Assembly (NCBI GenBank): GCA_964390555.1 | Contig: CAYMJU010000125.1 | Location: 55,484-119,483 of the forward strand | Length of the DNA: 64,000 nucleotides | Direction: 5' to 3' | Source of the DNA: CAVTWS01 sp964390555 | Lineage (GTDB): Bacteria; Actinomycetota; Acidimicrobiia; Acidimicrobiales; SHLQ01 | Part shown: positions 26,433-35,724 of the stretch, piece by piece | How the letters are laid out: each line of letters begins with the position of its first letter | Numbering within the stretch: the stretch's first letter is position 1 | Program-made: the position numbers and the translations under genes | The notes under the pieces: generated by a model | Databases searched by the model: none | What the model saw: the letters and a program-made list of their open reading frames with translations, nothing else | Told to the model about the DNA's origin: nothing

Positions 26433-27838
26433 CCACGACGCTGATCCCGCCCACGCCTCGAATCGATGAGGCGCCGAACCCCGGGGATGACCGGCAGGTG
26501 CGCCTTGAGGGGTGGCTGATCCTCGTCTCGTTGCTCGCGGCGGTGAGCATGATCGGAGCTATCGTCGCCGCCGGCATCGCCATCGTGCGAACCGACGACG
26601 AGCAGCCGGCAGCCGTCGGCACGCCGATGACCGTCGAGGTCACACTCGGCGAGTTCTTCGTGGAGCCGGCAACGCTCGAGGTCCCAGCCGGGACCGACCT
26701 GACCCTCGTGGTCACCAACGATGGGGCGATGCCCCACGACCTGAAGCTCGACGGCGAGCGCGGTACGGACATGCTCGACCCGGGCCAGACCCAGGAAGTG
26801 TCCCTCGGCGTGATCGAGGAGCCCGGCGAGGCCTGGTGCACCGTCCCGGGTCACCGAGAGGCGGGCATGTCGATGCAGATCACCGTCTCGGGTGATGCGC
26901 CCGGTAACGGGCCCCCAGCGCCTGGCTCCGGTGCGGCGTCGATCGATGCCGCCCTCGAACCCGGGCCGGAGTGGGTTCCGTTCGACCCCGCGCTCGAACC
27001 GGCACCCGGCGCCACTGAGCACGAGATCGAGCTGCACGCCTCCGAGGTGGAAGTCGAGGTGGCTCCCGGCGTGACCCAGCTCATGTGGACGTTCGGGGAA
27101 CAGGTGCCAGGGCCGGTGCTGCGCGGTCGAGTCGGCGACCTGTTCACCGTCACTCTCGTCAACGACGGCGAGCTCGGCCACTCGATCGACTTCCACGCGT
27201 CGCGGGTCGCGTGGAACGACGAGATGCGCACGATCGAGCCCGGCGAGTCTCTCGTCTACCAGTTCCGGGCCGAGTACGCGGGCGCGTACATGTACCACTG
27301 CGGCACGCCGCCGGCGCTGCACCACATCGGCAACGGGATGTACGGCGCGATCATCATCGATCCGCCGAACCTGGCGCCGGTCGACCACGAGTTCGTCGTC
27401 GTCCAGAGCGAGCTGTACCTCGGACCCGACGGCGAACCCGGTGACCTCACGAAGATGGTCGGCGAGGACTGGGACGCCGTCGTGTTCAACGGTTACTACA
27501 ACCAGTACCGCTACGCGCCGATCCGGGTGGAGACAGACGAGCGCGTCCGGGTCTGGGTCGTCGACGCCGGGCCGTCGGAGAACTCGGCGTTCCACATCGT
27601 CGGCACCGTGTTCGACACCGTGTACAAGGAAGGCGACTACCTTTTGCGACCCGGCGAGGGCCAAGGCGGTTCGCAGGTCCTCGACCTCCAGCCCGCGCAG
27701 GGCGGATTCGTCGAGTTCAGTTTCGCCGAGGGCGGTCTGTACCCGATGGTCACCCACAAGTTCGCCAATGTGGGCAAGGGTGCCCTCGGCCTGTTCCAGG
27801 CCGGCGAGGTCCAGTCCGACTCCGGCGCCGAGCACTGA
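26429..27838 (+). CDS. nirK: Membrane-anchored copper nitrite reductase with extra cupredoxin domain
   Basis: The 469-residue protein reduces nitrite to NO. An N-terminal membrane anchor (about 29-52) is followed by a plastocyanin-like domain (about 65-153) with type 1 copper ligands H103, C137, H142 and M147. The NirK core follows. Its type 1 site is H251, C291, H298 or H299, and M304. Its type 2 site is H256, H290 and H443. The catalytic Asp/His pair is D254 and H389. All active-site residues of the family appear present. The fused cupredoxin may hand electrons to the reductase outside the membrane. Confidence 0.9.
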   Translation: MTTTLIPPTPRIDEAPNPGDDRQVRLEGWLILVSLLAAVSMIGAIVAAGIAIVRTDDEQPAAVGTPMTVEVTLGEFFVEPATLEVPAGTDLTLVVTNDGAMPHDLKLDGERGTDMLDPGQTQEVSLGVIEEPGEAWCTVPGHREAGMSMQITVSGDAPGNGPPAPGSGAASIDAALEPGPEWVPFDPALEPAPGATEHEIELHASEVEVEVAPGVTQLMWTFGEQVPGPVLRGRVGDLFTVTLVNDGELGHSIDFHASRVAWNDEMRTIEPGESLVYQFRAEYAGAYMYHCGTPPALHHIGNGMYGAIIIDPPNLAPVDHEFVVVQSELYLGPDGEPGDLTKMVGEDWDAVVFNGYYNQYRYAPIRVETDERVRVWVVDAGPSENSAFHIVGTVFDTVYKEGDYLLRPGEGQGGSQVLDLQPAQGGFVEFSFAEGGLYPMVTHKFANVGKGALGLFQAGEVQSDSGAEH

Positions 27839-27870
27839 GCTGACAGTCTTCGCTCGACTCGATCGTGCGA

Positions 27871-28638
27871 TCAGATGCCGGCTCGGGCGTCGGAGCGCTG
27901 CTGGTAGGCGGCGGCGACGCAGGCGAGGTACACGTCGGGCGGCAGCTCGCGCGGGAGCGATTGTCCGGTCCGTTCAGCGACACGCGTCGCCAGCTGGACA
28001 GCCAGGCTGCCTCGGGCGGCCGGCGTGAGCGATGCGCTGCGCAGCAGCAGCGAGCGCACCAGCGCATAGTCCGCCGGACGAAGCCGGGCCAGGTCGAGTC
28101 GCGCCATGAACGACTCGTAGCCGTAGGGCACCGAGAACCGCACCGGGGCCAGGGTGCCGGCCCCGAGCCGCTCACGAATGACCAGGGTGCCCGCCGCCAT
28201 GTCACCGAGACGTTGCCCTCGCGACGACACGATCATCGAGGCCAAACCGATACCTCCGAAGCTGACGAACACGTCGATCAGGTCGAGCATGGCGCGGGTC
28301 GACGCCGCCCGGAATCCGACCGGCCCGCCCGCGGTGGTAACCACGCGAAGCCCGAGGGCGAGCTTGCCGATACTGCGACCCCGGCACCACAGCTCGAAGA
28401 CGACGGGATAGGCGAACAAGGCCAGGAAGACTGCGACGACGAGCACGATCACGACGGTGGACTCGGCTTCGGTTCCGGCGAGCAGCGCGAGGCCGAGGGC
28501 GAAGAACATCGCGTAGAGCGCCGCCGCGATGACCATCAGGTCGATCAGGCGGGCGAGAATGCGCGACCCGACGCCGGCCAGCGAGAATTCGAGCAGCACC
28601 GCCTCGGGCGTGACAAGCCCATTCGGTCGGCCAGGCAT
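27871..28638 (-). CDS. RDD-family membrane protein
   Basis: The start at 28638 gives 255 residues. An RDD domain (about 20-165) shows the name-giving residues in GSRILARLIDLMVI and three membrane helices, followed by GRSIGKLALGLRVV. A soluble helical C-terminus follows. It lies beside SpoIIM, DUF58 and MoxR genes, a grouping common in actinobacteria. It converges on nirK. Confidence 0.88.
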   Translation of the reverse strand: MPGRPNGLVTPEAVLLEFSLAGVGSRILARLIDLMVIAAALYAMFFALGLALLAGTEAESTVVIVLVVAVFLALFAYPVVFELWCRGRSIGKLALGLRVVTTAGGPVGFRAASTRAMLDLIDVFVSFGGIGLASMIVSSRGQRLGDMAAGTLVIRERLGAGTLAPVRFSVPYGYESFMARLDLARLRPADYALVRSLLLRSASLTPAARGSLAVQLATRVAERTGQSLPRELPPDVYLACVAAAYQQRSDARAGI

Positions 28639-28679
28639 GGCTCTACTGTGCACAGAGCCCACGGTAGTGTTCTCGCTGC

Positions 28680-29690
28680 TTGGACATCGACCGTTACATC
28701 GTCGAGAACAGCGCCTTCTGGAGCGAGCTCGAGGCCGCGACTGCGGCCACGCGGCGGCGGCGAAACCTGCATGGAGCGTCGATCGACCGGCTCATGACCC
28801 TCTACCAGCGCGCGTCGAGCCAGCTGTCCTATGTACGCGTCACCTTCGACGACCCGGCGCTAACCAGCCGACTCACCACCCTGGTCGCCAACGCGAGAGC
28901 GACGATCTACGGGACCCGACCGCGGTCGTGGCGTAGCGCGATCGATGGCGTCACCTACGCGTTTCCGGTCGCGCTGTGGCGGATCCGCTGGTTCGTCGCC
29001 GCGTCGGCCGCGCTCTTCTTCGTCCCGGCCGTGATCTTCGGCGTGTGGTTGGCCAACAGCGACGTGGCGCTCGATGCCGAGCTACCGGCGGAGTATCGCG
29101 AGGCGTTCGTCGAGGAGGAGTTCGAGGATTACTACTCATCGGCTCCGGCGGCCCAGTTCTCGACGCAGGTGCTGATCAACAACATCCAGGTCTCGTTCCT
29201 CGCCTTCGCATCGGGCATCGTCGTGTGCGTCGGCACAGCGTGGGTGCTCATCACGAACGGTCGCCTCATCGGCGCGACCGCCGGCGTCTTTCACAACGTC
29301 GACCAGCCGGGCCATTTCTGGGGGCTGGTGCTCCCGCACGGTCTGCTCGAGATCACCGCGGTGGTGATCGCCGGTGCGGCCGGCCTCCGCATCGGGTGGG
29401 CGATCGTCGACCCGGGGGATCGATCCCGAGCCGTCGCCCTGGCCGAGGAGGCCCACAGCGCGGTGACGGTCATCATCGGCCTCGTCGCGGCGTTCGTGGT
29501 CGCCGGGATCATCGAGGGCTTCGTGACGCCGAGCGATCTGCCGACGGCGATGAGAGTCGGCGTCGGGGCGCTGGTCGAGTTGGCGTTTCTCACCTACGTC
29601 GTCGCGTTCCATCGGGGGCCACCGAGCCCGAACCCCGTCCGCGCACGACGGCAGGGTCAGAGGCGTCCCGTCGCCTTGGTCTTGATGTAG
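28680..29690 (+). CDS. SpoIIM-like membrane protein
   Basis: The TTG at 28680 gives 336 residues. A soluble N-terminal region (about 1-95) precedes five or six membrane helices. The conserved motifs NNIQVSFLAFASGI and LPHGLLEITAVVIAGAAGL are those of stage II sporulation protein M. In non-sporulating actinobacteria this family sits beside RDD and MoxR genes with unknown function. Its 3' end overlaps the convergent DUF58 gene by 34 nt. Confidence 0.88.
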   Translation: MDIDRYIVENSAFWSELEAATAATRRRRNLHGASIDRLMTLYQRASSQLSYVRVTFDDPALTSRLTTLVANARATIYGTRPRSWRSAIDGVTYAFPVALWRIRWFVAASAALFFVPAVIFGVWLANSDVALDAELPAEYREAFVEEEFEDYYSSAPAAQFSTQVLINNIQVSFLAFASGIVVCVGTAWVLITNGRLIGATAGVFHNVDQPGHFWGLVLPHGLLEITAVVIAGAAGLRIGWAIVDPGDRSRAVALAEEAHSAVTVIIGLVAAFVVAGIIEGFVTPSDLPTAMRVGVGALVELAFLTYVVAFHRGPPSPNPVRARRQGQRRPVALVLM

Positions 29691-30967
29691 GCGTCGGCCA
29701 GCCGGGCCGCCAGGAGGTGGGGCGGCTCTTCGATCACGGTGGCGCCGACGCGGCGGAGCCTCGCCGCCACCCGCTCACGCTCGACCAGCGCGGATCGCGC
29801 CGCTACGCTTCGATACGCCGCCGCTCCATCGACGGGGGGCTCGGCGGCCCACGCCTCGACCGCGGGGTCTCGCACGGCGGCAACGACGACCAGATGTGAT
29901 CGCGTGACCAACGGCAGAGCGGGGATCAGGTGGAGCTCAATCGCCTGCTCGACCAGGTCGGTGAACACCACGAGCATCGTGCGTCGCCGGAACCGAGTGA
30001 GCGAGTGAACGAACGCCTGCCGGTAGTCGCTTTCCACCAGCCGCGCCTCGAGATCGAAACACGACTCCAGGATGCGCCCGAACTGGGCCCGTCCGGCGTG
30101 CGCTGACACGACCGACCGGACCTGGTGATCGAACGCGACCATGCCGAACCGGTCGCCGAGTCGGGTGGCGACGGTCGTCAACGCGAACACCGCGTCGAGG
30201 GCGTGGTCGAGTCGAGGCACCGCGTCGACGCGGCCCGCCATGAGCCGTCCGGTGTCGAGCAACGCCAAGACGGTCTGGTTGCGCTCGGCCCGGTAGGTGC
30301 GCACGATCGGGCGCCCGGTGCGGGCGGTCGCGGCCCAGTCGATCCGCCGGGTCTCGTCGTCGTCGGTCCATTCGCGGAGCTGATCGAAGTCGGTTCCGCC
30401 CCCACGGCCGCGGGCGGACCGCAACCCGACATCGAGCAACCGGGCCTGACGGATGCGCAACTCGGCTTCGTCTCGTGAACGAAAAACGGGGTGCACACGA
30501 ATCGTGCCGGGCAGCGAGCGGGTGCGCTGGCGAGACGCCAGGCGTCCCGGGCCGTCGACCCGGACGACCACCGCGGTCGGCTCGAAGCGACCCCGGCGCG
30601 TCGGGCACAGTCGGGTGGCCGCGGTCGCCGACGACCCCGGTGGCAGGACCAAGCGGAACCGGCGGGTCGCGGCCAGGAGCGACGGGGCGAGCTCGTCGGC
30701 TACGGCCACGTGAACCACACGTCCGGTCGGGTTCACGACCGTCCATCGAAGCGACGCGGGCTGGTCGAGCACCGCGACCGACGGCGCCATTCGGGAAACC
30801 TCGATGCGACCAGGATCGACCGCAAGGGCGGCGTCGATCGCGCCGACGCACAGCACGACCCCCGCAACGACGAACATCGTCGCCGGCTGATCCCACGGCG
30901 CCAGCGCGGTGGCGACCGACGTGACGGCCACCAACACCGCCAGGCGCCACGTGGGGATCGGGAGCAC
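29657..30967 (-). CDS. DUF58 (von Willebrand A-like) protein
   Basis: The 436-residue protein has two N-terminal membrane segments, a beta-rich middle, and the DUF58 signature DFDQLREWTDDDETRRIDWA. A vWA-like fold with LLDTGRLMAGRVD follows. DUF58 proteins are coexpressed with MoxR ATPases and may act as substrate adaptors at the membrane. It begins 4 nt after the moxR gene. Confidence 0.9.
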   Translation of the reverse strand: MLPIPTWRLAVLVAVTSVATALAPWDQPATMFVVAGVVLCVGAIDAALAVDPGRIEVSRMAPSVAVLDQPASLRWTVVNPTGRVVHVAVADELAPSLLAATRRFRLVLPPGSSATAATRLCPTRRGRFEPTAVVVRVDGPGRLASRQRTRSLPGTIRVHPVFRSRDEAELRIRQARLLDVGLRSARGRGGGTDFDQLREWTDDDETRRIDWAATARTGRPIVRTYRAERNQTVLALLDTGRLMAGRVDAVPRLDHALDAVFALTTVATRLGDRFGMVAFDHQVRSVVSAHAGRAQFGRILESCFDLEARLVESDYRQAFVHSLTRFRRRTMLVVFTDLVEQAIELHLIPALPLVTRSHLVVVAAVRDPAVEAWAAEPPVDGAAAYRSVAARSALVERERVAARLRRVGATVIEEPPHLLAARLADAYIKTKATGRL

Positions 30968-30971
30968 GGTT

Positions 30972-31925
30972 CTATCTCGGCGCCGGGACGGTGAGCAGCA
31001 GGCCGTCGAGCACGCCGTCGGCGGTCACGCCATCGAGCTCGGCCTCGGGGGTGAGCGAGATTCGGTGGCGCAGTGCCGGTTTGGCGACCGCCTTCACCTC
31101 GTCGGGACCGACATAGGACCGGCCGGCGAGCCAGGCCCACGCCTTGGCGGCGCGGAGCAGCGCGGCCGTTCCACGAGGCGAGACTCCGAGAAACACCGAC
31201 GGCTGGGTTCGGGTCGCCCGGCACAGCTCGACGATGTACGCCACAACGGCGTCATCGACGGTGACGGCTTGGACGGCTTGACGGGCCCGGATCACGTCAG
31301 CCGCCGATGCCACCGGCCGCACGCCGGCACCCACCACGTCGTGGGGGTCGAGTCCCTGATCGTGGCGCCGCGCCACCATCCGCTCCTCGTCGGCCGAGGG
31401 GTAACCCACGACGATCTTGAACAGGAAGCGGTCGATCTGGGCCTCGGGCAGCGGGTAGGTCCCCTCGTACTCGATCGGGTTCTGCGTGGCGATCACGAAG
31501 TACGGCTCGGCCAGCGAGCGGGTCTCGCCCCCGACCGACACCTGTCGCTCCTCCATGGCCTCGAGAAGCGCGGCCTGGGTCTTGGGTGGGGTGCGGTTGA
31601 TCTCGTCGGCCAGCAGCACGCTCGTGAACACCGGACCAGGACGGAAGCGGAATTGGCCCGTGGCCTGCTCGAAGATCATCTGGCCCACGACGTCCGATGG
31701 CATCAGGTCGGGCGTGAACTGGACCCGAGCGAACGGTAGGTCGAGAGCGACGGCGAGGGTCTTGGCGAGCAGCGTCTTGGCCACCCCCGGCACGCCTTCG
31801 AGGAGAACGTGCCCGCGGGCGAGCAGGGCCGCGACCAACGCCGAGATCGCACCGTCCTGGCCGACCACCACCTTGGCGATCTCACCGCGGATGGCGAGGA
31901 CTGGTGCTCGGCTGTCGTCGTTCAT
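30972..31925 (-). CDS. MoxR-family AAA+ ATPase
   Basis: The 317-residue protein carries Walker A GVPGVAKT (about 44-51), Walker B LLADEINR (about 104-111), and the MoxR phrase QATGQFRFRPGPVF. Such ATPases act as metal-insertion or folding chaperones together with vWA proteins. It overlaps the DUF4350 stop (ATGA) and is coupled to DUF58. Confidence 0.94.
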   Translation of the reverse strand: MNDDSRAPVLAIRGEIAKVVVGQDGAISALVAALLARGHVLLEGVPGVAKTLLAKTLAVALDLPFARVQFTPDLMPSDVVGQMIFEQATGQFRFRPGPVFTSVLLADEINRTPPKTQAALLEAMEERQVSVGGETRSLAEPYFVIATQNPIEYEGTYPLPEAQIDRFLFKIVVGYPSADEERMVARRHDQGLDPHDVVGAGVRPVASAADVIRARQAVQAVTVDDAVVAYIVELCRATRTQPSVFLGVSPRGTAALLRAAKAWAWLAGRSYVGPDEVKAVAKPALRHRISLTPEAELDGVTADGVLDGLLLTVPAPR

Positions 31926-33079
31926 GGTGGACTCCTGTGGGTGCGGACGGTCTCGCGGTCGGTTCTGTGGGTGCCTCGACGGCCGAGCGCGCGGCGGACG
32001 TCGGCGACCGCGCGCCCATAGGTGACGAGGTCGCGTTCGGTTCGCACGACGCTCGGATCGAGCGCGGCGATGACCACGGCCGGATCGAGAGCGGCCCGCG
32101 CCGCTACGGCGCCTGCGTCAGCGGCGCCGGCCCCCAGCCCCAGTGGCCCGAGAGTCGCCACGGCGAGGTCGGCATGGAGGCGCTGAGCGGCCTCGGTAGC
32201 GCGCCGGCTGCGCTGCCACAACGCCCCGGTTGCGACGATCAAGTCGGAGCCCTCCAGCAACACCGGTTGCGGTTCGGGCACCGGCCGGCCGAGGCGACGG
32301 CTCCGCCACCACATCGCGACTGCGACCGCGACCACGAGTTGCACGACCGCCCACTTCAAGCCGTCGTCGACGAGCGAGCCGAGGGTCCGGTCGCCGCCAA
32401 CCAGGGCGGCTCGGCTCGCGAAGCCGACGCGGGTTCGGTCGGTCGGAGCAAACAGCGCGGCCGCCAGCTCCGAGTTGTCACCCTGGTCGAGGTGCTGGTT
32501 CACCAAGACGTAGGGCGACACGCCGACGATCGCTCCGTCGAGGCGCCCGTCGACCACCACGGCCGGCCCGATGTCGGCCACGCCCTCATACGTGTCGAAA
32601 CACCCCACGAACCCGTTCCCGGGATCATCGACGTCGAAGGAAACGAACGAATCCGCGACCAGCTCGTCGATGCCCGACAAGGCATCGATGGGGCAGAGCT
32701 CGTCGGTCGCGCTGATGCCCGACCGATCGATCGAACCGGTGACGACAGGGAGCAAGGCCGATGCGGGGTCGAGCACGACGACCACTCCCCCGTCGTTCAC
32801 CCACGACCGCAGCCGCGTGTCGATCGACAAGTCGTCGGGGCCGTCCGCGACGACCAGCACGTCGACGGCGCCTCCGAGGCTGTCGTCGAGCGGAACCGAC
32901 TCGTCGACATCGGAACCGAGCCCCTCGGCGAGCCGCACCAGTCCCTGGTATCCGAGCGGCCCGACGCTGCCGGGATCGAAAGCGGCCCGGTTCGTGCCGC
33001 CGCGCCCGATACCGACGATCACGGCGACCACGATCGCGATCAGCACCGTCGCCGCCAGCGCGCCACGACCACGGCTCAC
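31922..33079 (-). CDS. DUF4350 membrane protein
   Basis: The 385 residues begin with a membrane helix (about 8-25). A soluble domain (about 35-240) contains YQGLVRLAEGLGSDVDESVP, then a second helix (about 248-265) and a cytoplasmic tail. Domain and position match DUF4350 proteins of the MoxR/DUF58/DUF4129 cluster. The molecular function is unknown. Confidence 0.82.
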   Translation of the reverse strand: MSRGRGALAATVLIAIVVAVIVGIGRGGTNRAAFDPGSVGPLGYQGLVRLAEGLGSDVDESVPLDDSLGGAVDVLVVADGPDDLSIDTRLRSWVNDGGVVVVLDPASALLPVVTGSIDRSGISATDELCPIDALSGIDELVADSFVSFDVDDPGNGFVGCFDTYEGVADIGPAVVVDGRLDGAIVGVSPYVLVNQHLDQGDNSELAAALFAPTDRTRVGFASRAALVGGDRTLGSLVDDGLKWAVVQLVVAVAVAMWWRSRRLGRPVPEPQPVLLEGSDLIVATGALWQRSRRATEAAQRLHADLAVATLGPLGLGAGAADAGAVAARAALDPAVVIAALDPSVVRTERDLVTYGRAVADVRRALGRRGTHRTDRETVRTHRSPP

Positions 33080-33807
33080 GTTGCCACCCCCTCACGCTCT
33101 CGCACCCGCGCCGCGGCGGCGCGCACCGCGGCAGCGTCGTCGGCAGTCGCCGGCCGCCCCGCGTACCAGACCTCCTCGAGAACCCGGCCAGCACCGTCGA
33201 CGCAGTCGACCAAGCCAACACCGTCGACGCAGTCGACCAAGCCAACACCGTCATTGGTGGGTGCTTCGGTGCGCGCCGCGACGGCGGCGGTCACCTCGCG
33301 CGGCGTCCAGCCCGGCACGTCGTCGATGACTGCGCCGGCCAACAGTTCCGCGACGAGCACGCGGTACCACGCCCGAACCGCCGCCCGCCACCGCCCTTCG
33401 CTCTCGAAGAGCTCGGCGCGGCGCCGGAGAGCATCGACGTCGGCGGGACGGTCGACCGAGATGTCGAGATCGCGGTCGCGGCGACGCCCCCTCGGCGCCC
33501 AGTTCTCGATCGCCCGCACGACCAGCCATACCACCACCACGGCGATCCCCGACAGGATCAGCCAACCGAGGATCGACGAGCCACCGCTTCCACCACCGCC
33601 GCCGCCCACATCGATGTCCGGGAACAGGCCGCCGATCCAGTCGAAGATCCGTTCGAGCAGCGACGGCGACGGCTCGTCGAAGTCCGAGTCGGCGAGCACC
33701 CGACCGGCCAGCTCCTTGATGGATTCCGGATCGCGAGGCGGCTCGGGCGCGGGCAGATCGGCCGCGGCTCCACGAGGTGCCGATGTCGTCGATCCCACCG
33801 ATGTCAT
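33076..33807 (-). CDS. DUF4129 membrane protein
   Basis: The ATG at 33807 overlaps the upstream stop (ATGA) and gives 243 residues. There is one membrane helix (about 95-118) after a Gly-rich stretch. The C-terminal DUF4129 domain includes ESEGRWRAAVRAWYRVLVAE. A 9-residue unit is duplicated within it by a 27-bp tandem repeat. Longer upstream frames are antisense-like and were not used. Confidence 0.85.
   Translation of the reverse strand: MTSVGSTTSAPRGAAADLPAPEPPRDPESIKELAGRVLADSDFDEPSPSLLERIFDWIGGLFPDIDVGGGGGGSGGSSILGWLILSGIAVVVVWLVVRAIENWAPRGRRRDRDLDISVDRPADVDALRRRAELFESEGRWRAAVRAWYRVLVAELLAGAVIDDVPGWTPREVTAAVAARTEAPTNDGVGLVDCVDGVGLVDCVDGAGRVLEEVWYAGRPATADDAAAVRAAAARVREREGVAT
33192..33245. 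repeat. 27-bp tandem repeat, two copies, in frame
   Basis: Two perfect 27-bp units (33192-33218 and 33219-33245) sit within the DUF4129 gene and duplicate a peptide of type GLVDCVDGV. The reading frame is preserved. Confidence 0.93.
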
Positions 33808-34664
33808 CGGGGTGCCGGGCCCATCTGCTCTATGACTCGAAGCTCGATGTCGAGACCCTCGTGACGGCACCGGAGGTCGAGGTATTGCACGACCGCGCAG
33901 CTGGCGACGACAGCCGTCGTCAGAACGCTTACCGCCACCGACACCACCGCGGTCGTGACCCAACCGGGATCGACACCGGTCGCCACCCCGAACGCCTCGG
34001 GCAAGACGGTGAGGCTTCCCTCGATCACGATCGTCACGAGACCGACGAGGATGCACGCCCAGAACACTTCGGCACTTCGGCCGCGCACGAGCCTCCACGA
34101 GCGCTTCATTGCCGCGATCGGCCCGATCCGCTCGATCGCCAGGGCCGGCGCGGTCACCGAGTACCGGGTCATGGCGTACAGCGAGCCGATTCCGCACGTC
34201 ACCAAGCCCGCGGCTTCGACGAGGTGGACGAGGAGCCAGGCCAGCGCCACCGCCCACGAGAGACGGCCAAGCTCGACCATCGTCGCGCCGAACCGCGGTC
34301 GACGGTCCTCGTGCCAGCCCACGACCAGACGACCGAGGGCGGCGGCGGTCAGCGGCAGGACGAGGCTGCCGGCGGTGAGCGACCAGACCACCGAGGCCGT
34401 GGTGCGCTGGTCACCACCACCGGCTCCCGATGCACCCCAGATCGACTCGATCACCCCGTCGAAGCCTGCGGCGAGCAGATCACGGTTGAGCCAGGCCGCC
34501 ACCAGCTCGACGGGCACGACGATCGCCGCGGTGACCGCGAGCACGATCGGGTCGGACTTCACCAGATCGAACCCCGCGTCGATCACCTCGACCGGGCTGC
34601 GAGGTCGCACCGTCACCCTCGGCCGACGTGGGGAGCTGCTCGCCGCCATCATGCTGGCGCCCAT
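33804..34664 (-). CDS. Multi-pass membrane protein
   Basis: The 286-residue protein has about six hydrophobic segments, including VLAVTAAIVVPVELVAAWL near 42-60, and a soluble C-terminus. The segment APALAIERIGPIAAMKRSWRLVRGR resembles membrane domains found with glycerophosphodiester phosphodiesterases and YciC-like proteins. It heads the DUF4129-DUF4350-MoxR-DUF58 run. An ATG 12 nt downstream (34652) could also start it. Confidence 0.72.
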   Translation of the reverse strand: MGASMMAASSSPRRPRVTVRPRSPVEVIDAGFDLVKSDPIVLAVTAAIVVPVELVAAWLNRDLLAAGFDGVIESIWGASGAGGGDQRTTASVVWSLTAGSLVLPLTAAALGRLVVGWHEDRRPRFGATMVELGRLSWAVALAWLLVHLVEAAGLVTCGIGSLYAMTRYSVTAPALAIERIGPIAAMKRSWRLVRGRSAEVFWACILVGLVTIVIEGSLTVLPEAFGVATGVDPGWVTTAVVSVAVSVLTTAVVASCAVVQYLDLRCRHEGLDIELRVIEQMGPAPR

Positions 34665-34737
34665 TCTGGATCATCAGCGACCGCCGGTTGTGATCACGGG
34701 GCCCGCGCGACCCGGAATCGCTCGGTGCCGGCGGCGT

Positions 34738-35697
34738 TCATGTGCGCGTCTCCAAGCACGGGTGGGCGGTCAGATGGTCGAGTAGCTCGCTCAGGCTGGC
34801 CTCCGCGACGCACACGACCGAGTCCGCGGCGCCGTAGTACATGCGCAAGGTGTCTCCGTCGTCGTCGACCACCCAGCCGCACGGAAACACCACGTCGGGG
34901 ACGTCGCCGGACCGCTCATAGGTGGCGTGGGGCCCGAACACCCATTCGTTGCCCCGAGCCAGGACGGTCGTCGGGTGATCCCGGTCCAGGAGCGCCAGGC
35001 CGACCCGGTAGAGGGACCCCGAAGCAGTGGTGCGCACGCCGTGATACGCGATGAGCCACCCTCGATCGGTCGGCAATGGAGGCGGCCCCAGGCCGACCTT
35101 GTTGGCGTCCCACCAGCCCCCGCGACGGGCGGCGAGGAGGACCTGACTGTCGCCCCAATGACGCAGGTCGGGGCTGAACGAGATCCACATGTGCGCGCCG
35201 AGGCCCACCATCGCCGGCGCGGGCCGGTGGATGAGCGCGTAGCGACCGTCGAAGGTGACCGGGAACAGCGCGGCATCCTTGTCCTCGGGAGGCTGGAGAA
35301 CACCATGCCGCTCGAAGGTGACGAAGTCACGCGTGGTCGCGCGGCAGACGAGAGGCCCGCCCTGCGAGAACCCGGTGTACACGACGTGGTAGAGCTCGCC
35401 GATCCGGGTGATGCGAGGATCCTCGATTCCCCAGTGTTCCTCGTATCGATCGAGATCGGGGATAAGCCCGGCGTCGAGATCGATCTTCCAGCCGGTCAAC
35501 CCGTCGGGGCTCGTTGCGACGGCAAACCGGGACAGGCCTGTGCGGTCCTCGATGCGGACCAGCAGCAACGTCGTGTCGCCGATCTGCACCGCTCCCGGAT
35601 TGAACACCGCGTTGGTCATGATCGGGATGTCGTGCGCCGTGAGGATCGGGTTCCCGCTGTAGCGGCGGAACATCTCGCGCGGGTCACATCGAAGCAT
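34738..35697 (-). CDS. GH130-family glycoside phosphorylase/hydrolase
   Basis: GGAGG lies 6 nt before the ATG at 35697, which fixes the start and gives 319 residues. A five-bladed propeller pattern is visible, with YSGNPILTAHDIPIMTNAVFNP, GIEDPRITRIG and YYGAADSVVCVAEA. All are hallmarks of GH130 mannoside-type phosphorylases, whose general acid is the Asp of EDPR. It probably acts on beta-mannosyl or related glycosides. It follows the glycosyltransferase gene in one transcript. Confidence 0.87.
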   Translation of the reverse strand: MLRCDPREMFRRYSGNPILTAHDIPIMTNAVFNPGAVQIGDTTLLLVRIEDRTGLSRFAVATSPDGLTGWKIDLDAGLIPDLDRYEEHWGIEDPRITRIGELYHVVYTGFSQGGPLVCRATTRDFVTFERHGVLQPPEDKDAALFPVTFDGRYALIHRPAPAMVGLGAHMWISFSPDLRHWGDSQVLLAARRGGWWDANKVGLGPPPLPTDRGWLIAYHGVRTTASGSLYRVGLALLDRDHPTTVLARGNEWVFGPHATYERSGDVPDVVFPCGWVVDDDGDTLRMYYGAADSVVCVAEASLSELLDHLTAHPCLETRT

Positions 35698-35724
35698 CGA
35701 ATCCTCCGACTCGAGCATCGACGC

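Noticed and set aside
26327..27835. 502-codon minus-strand frame opposite nirK
   Set aside because: It mirrors the nirK reading frame and has no recognisable motif.
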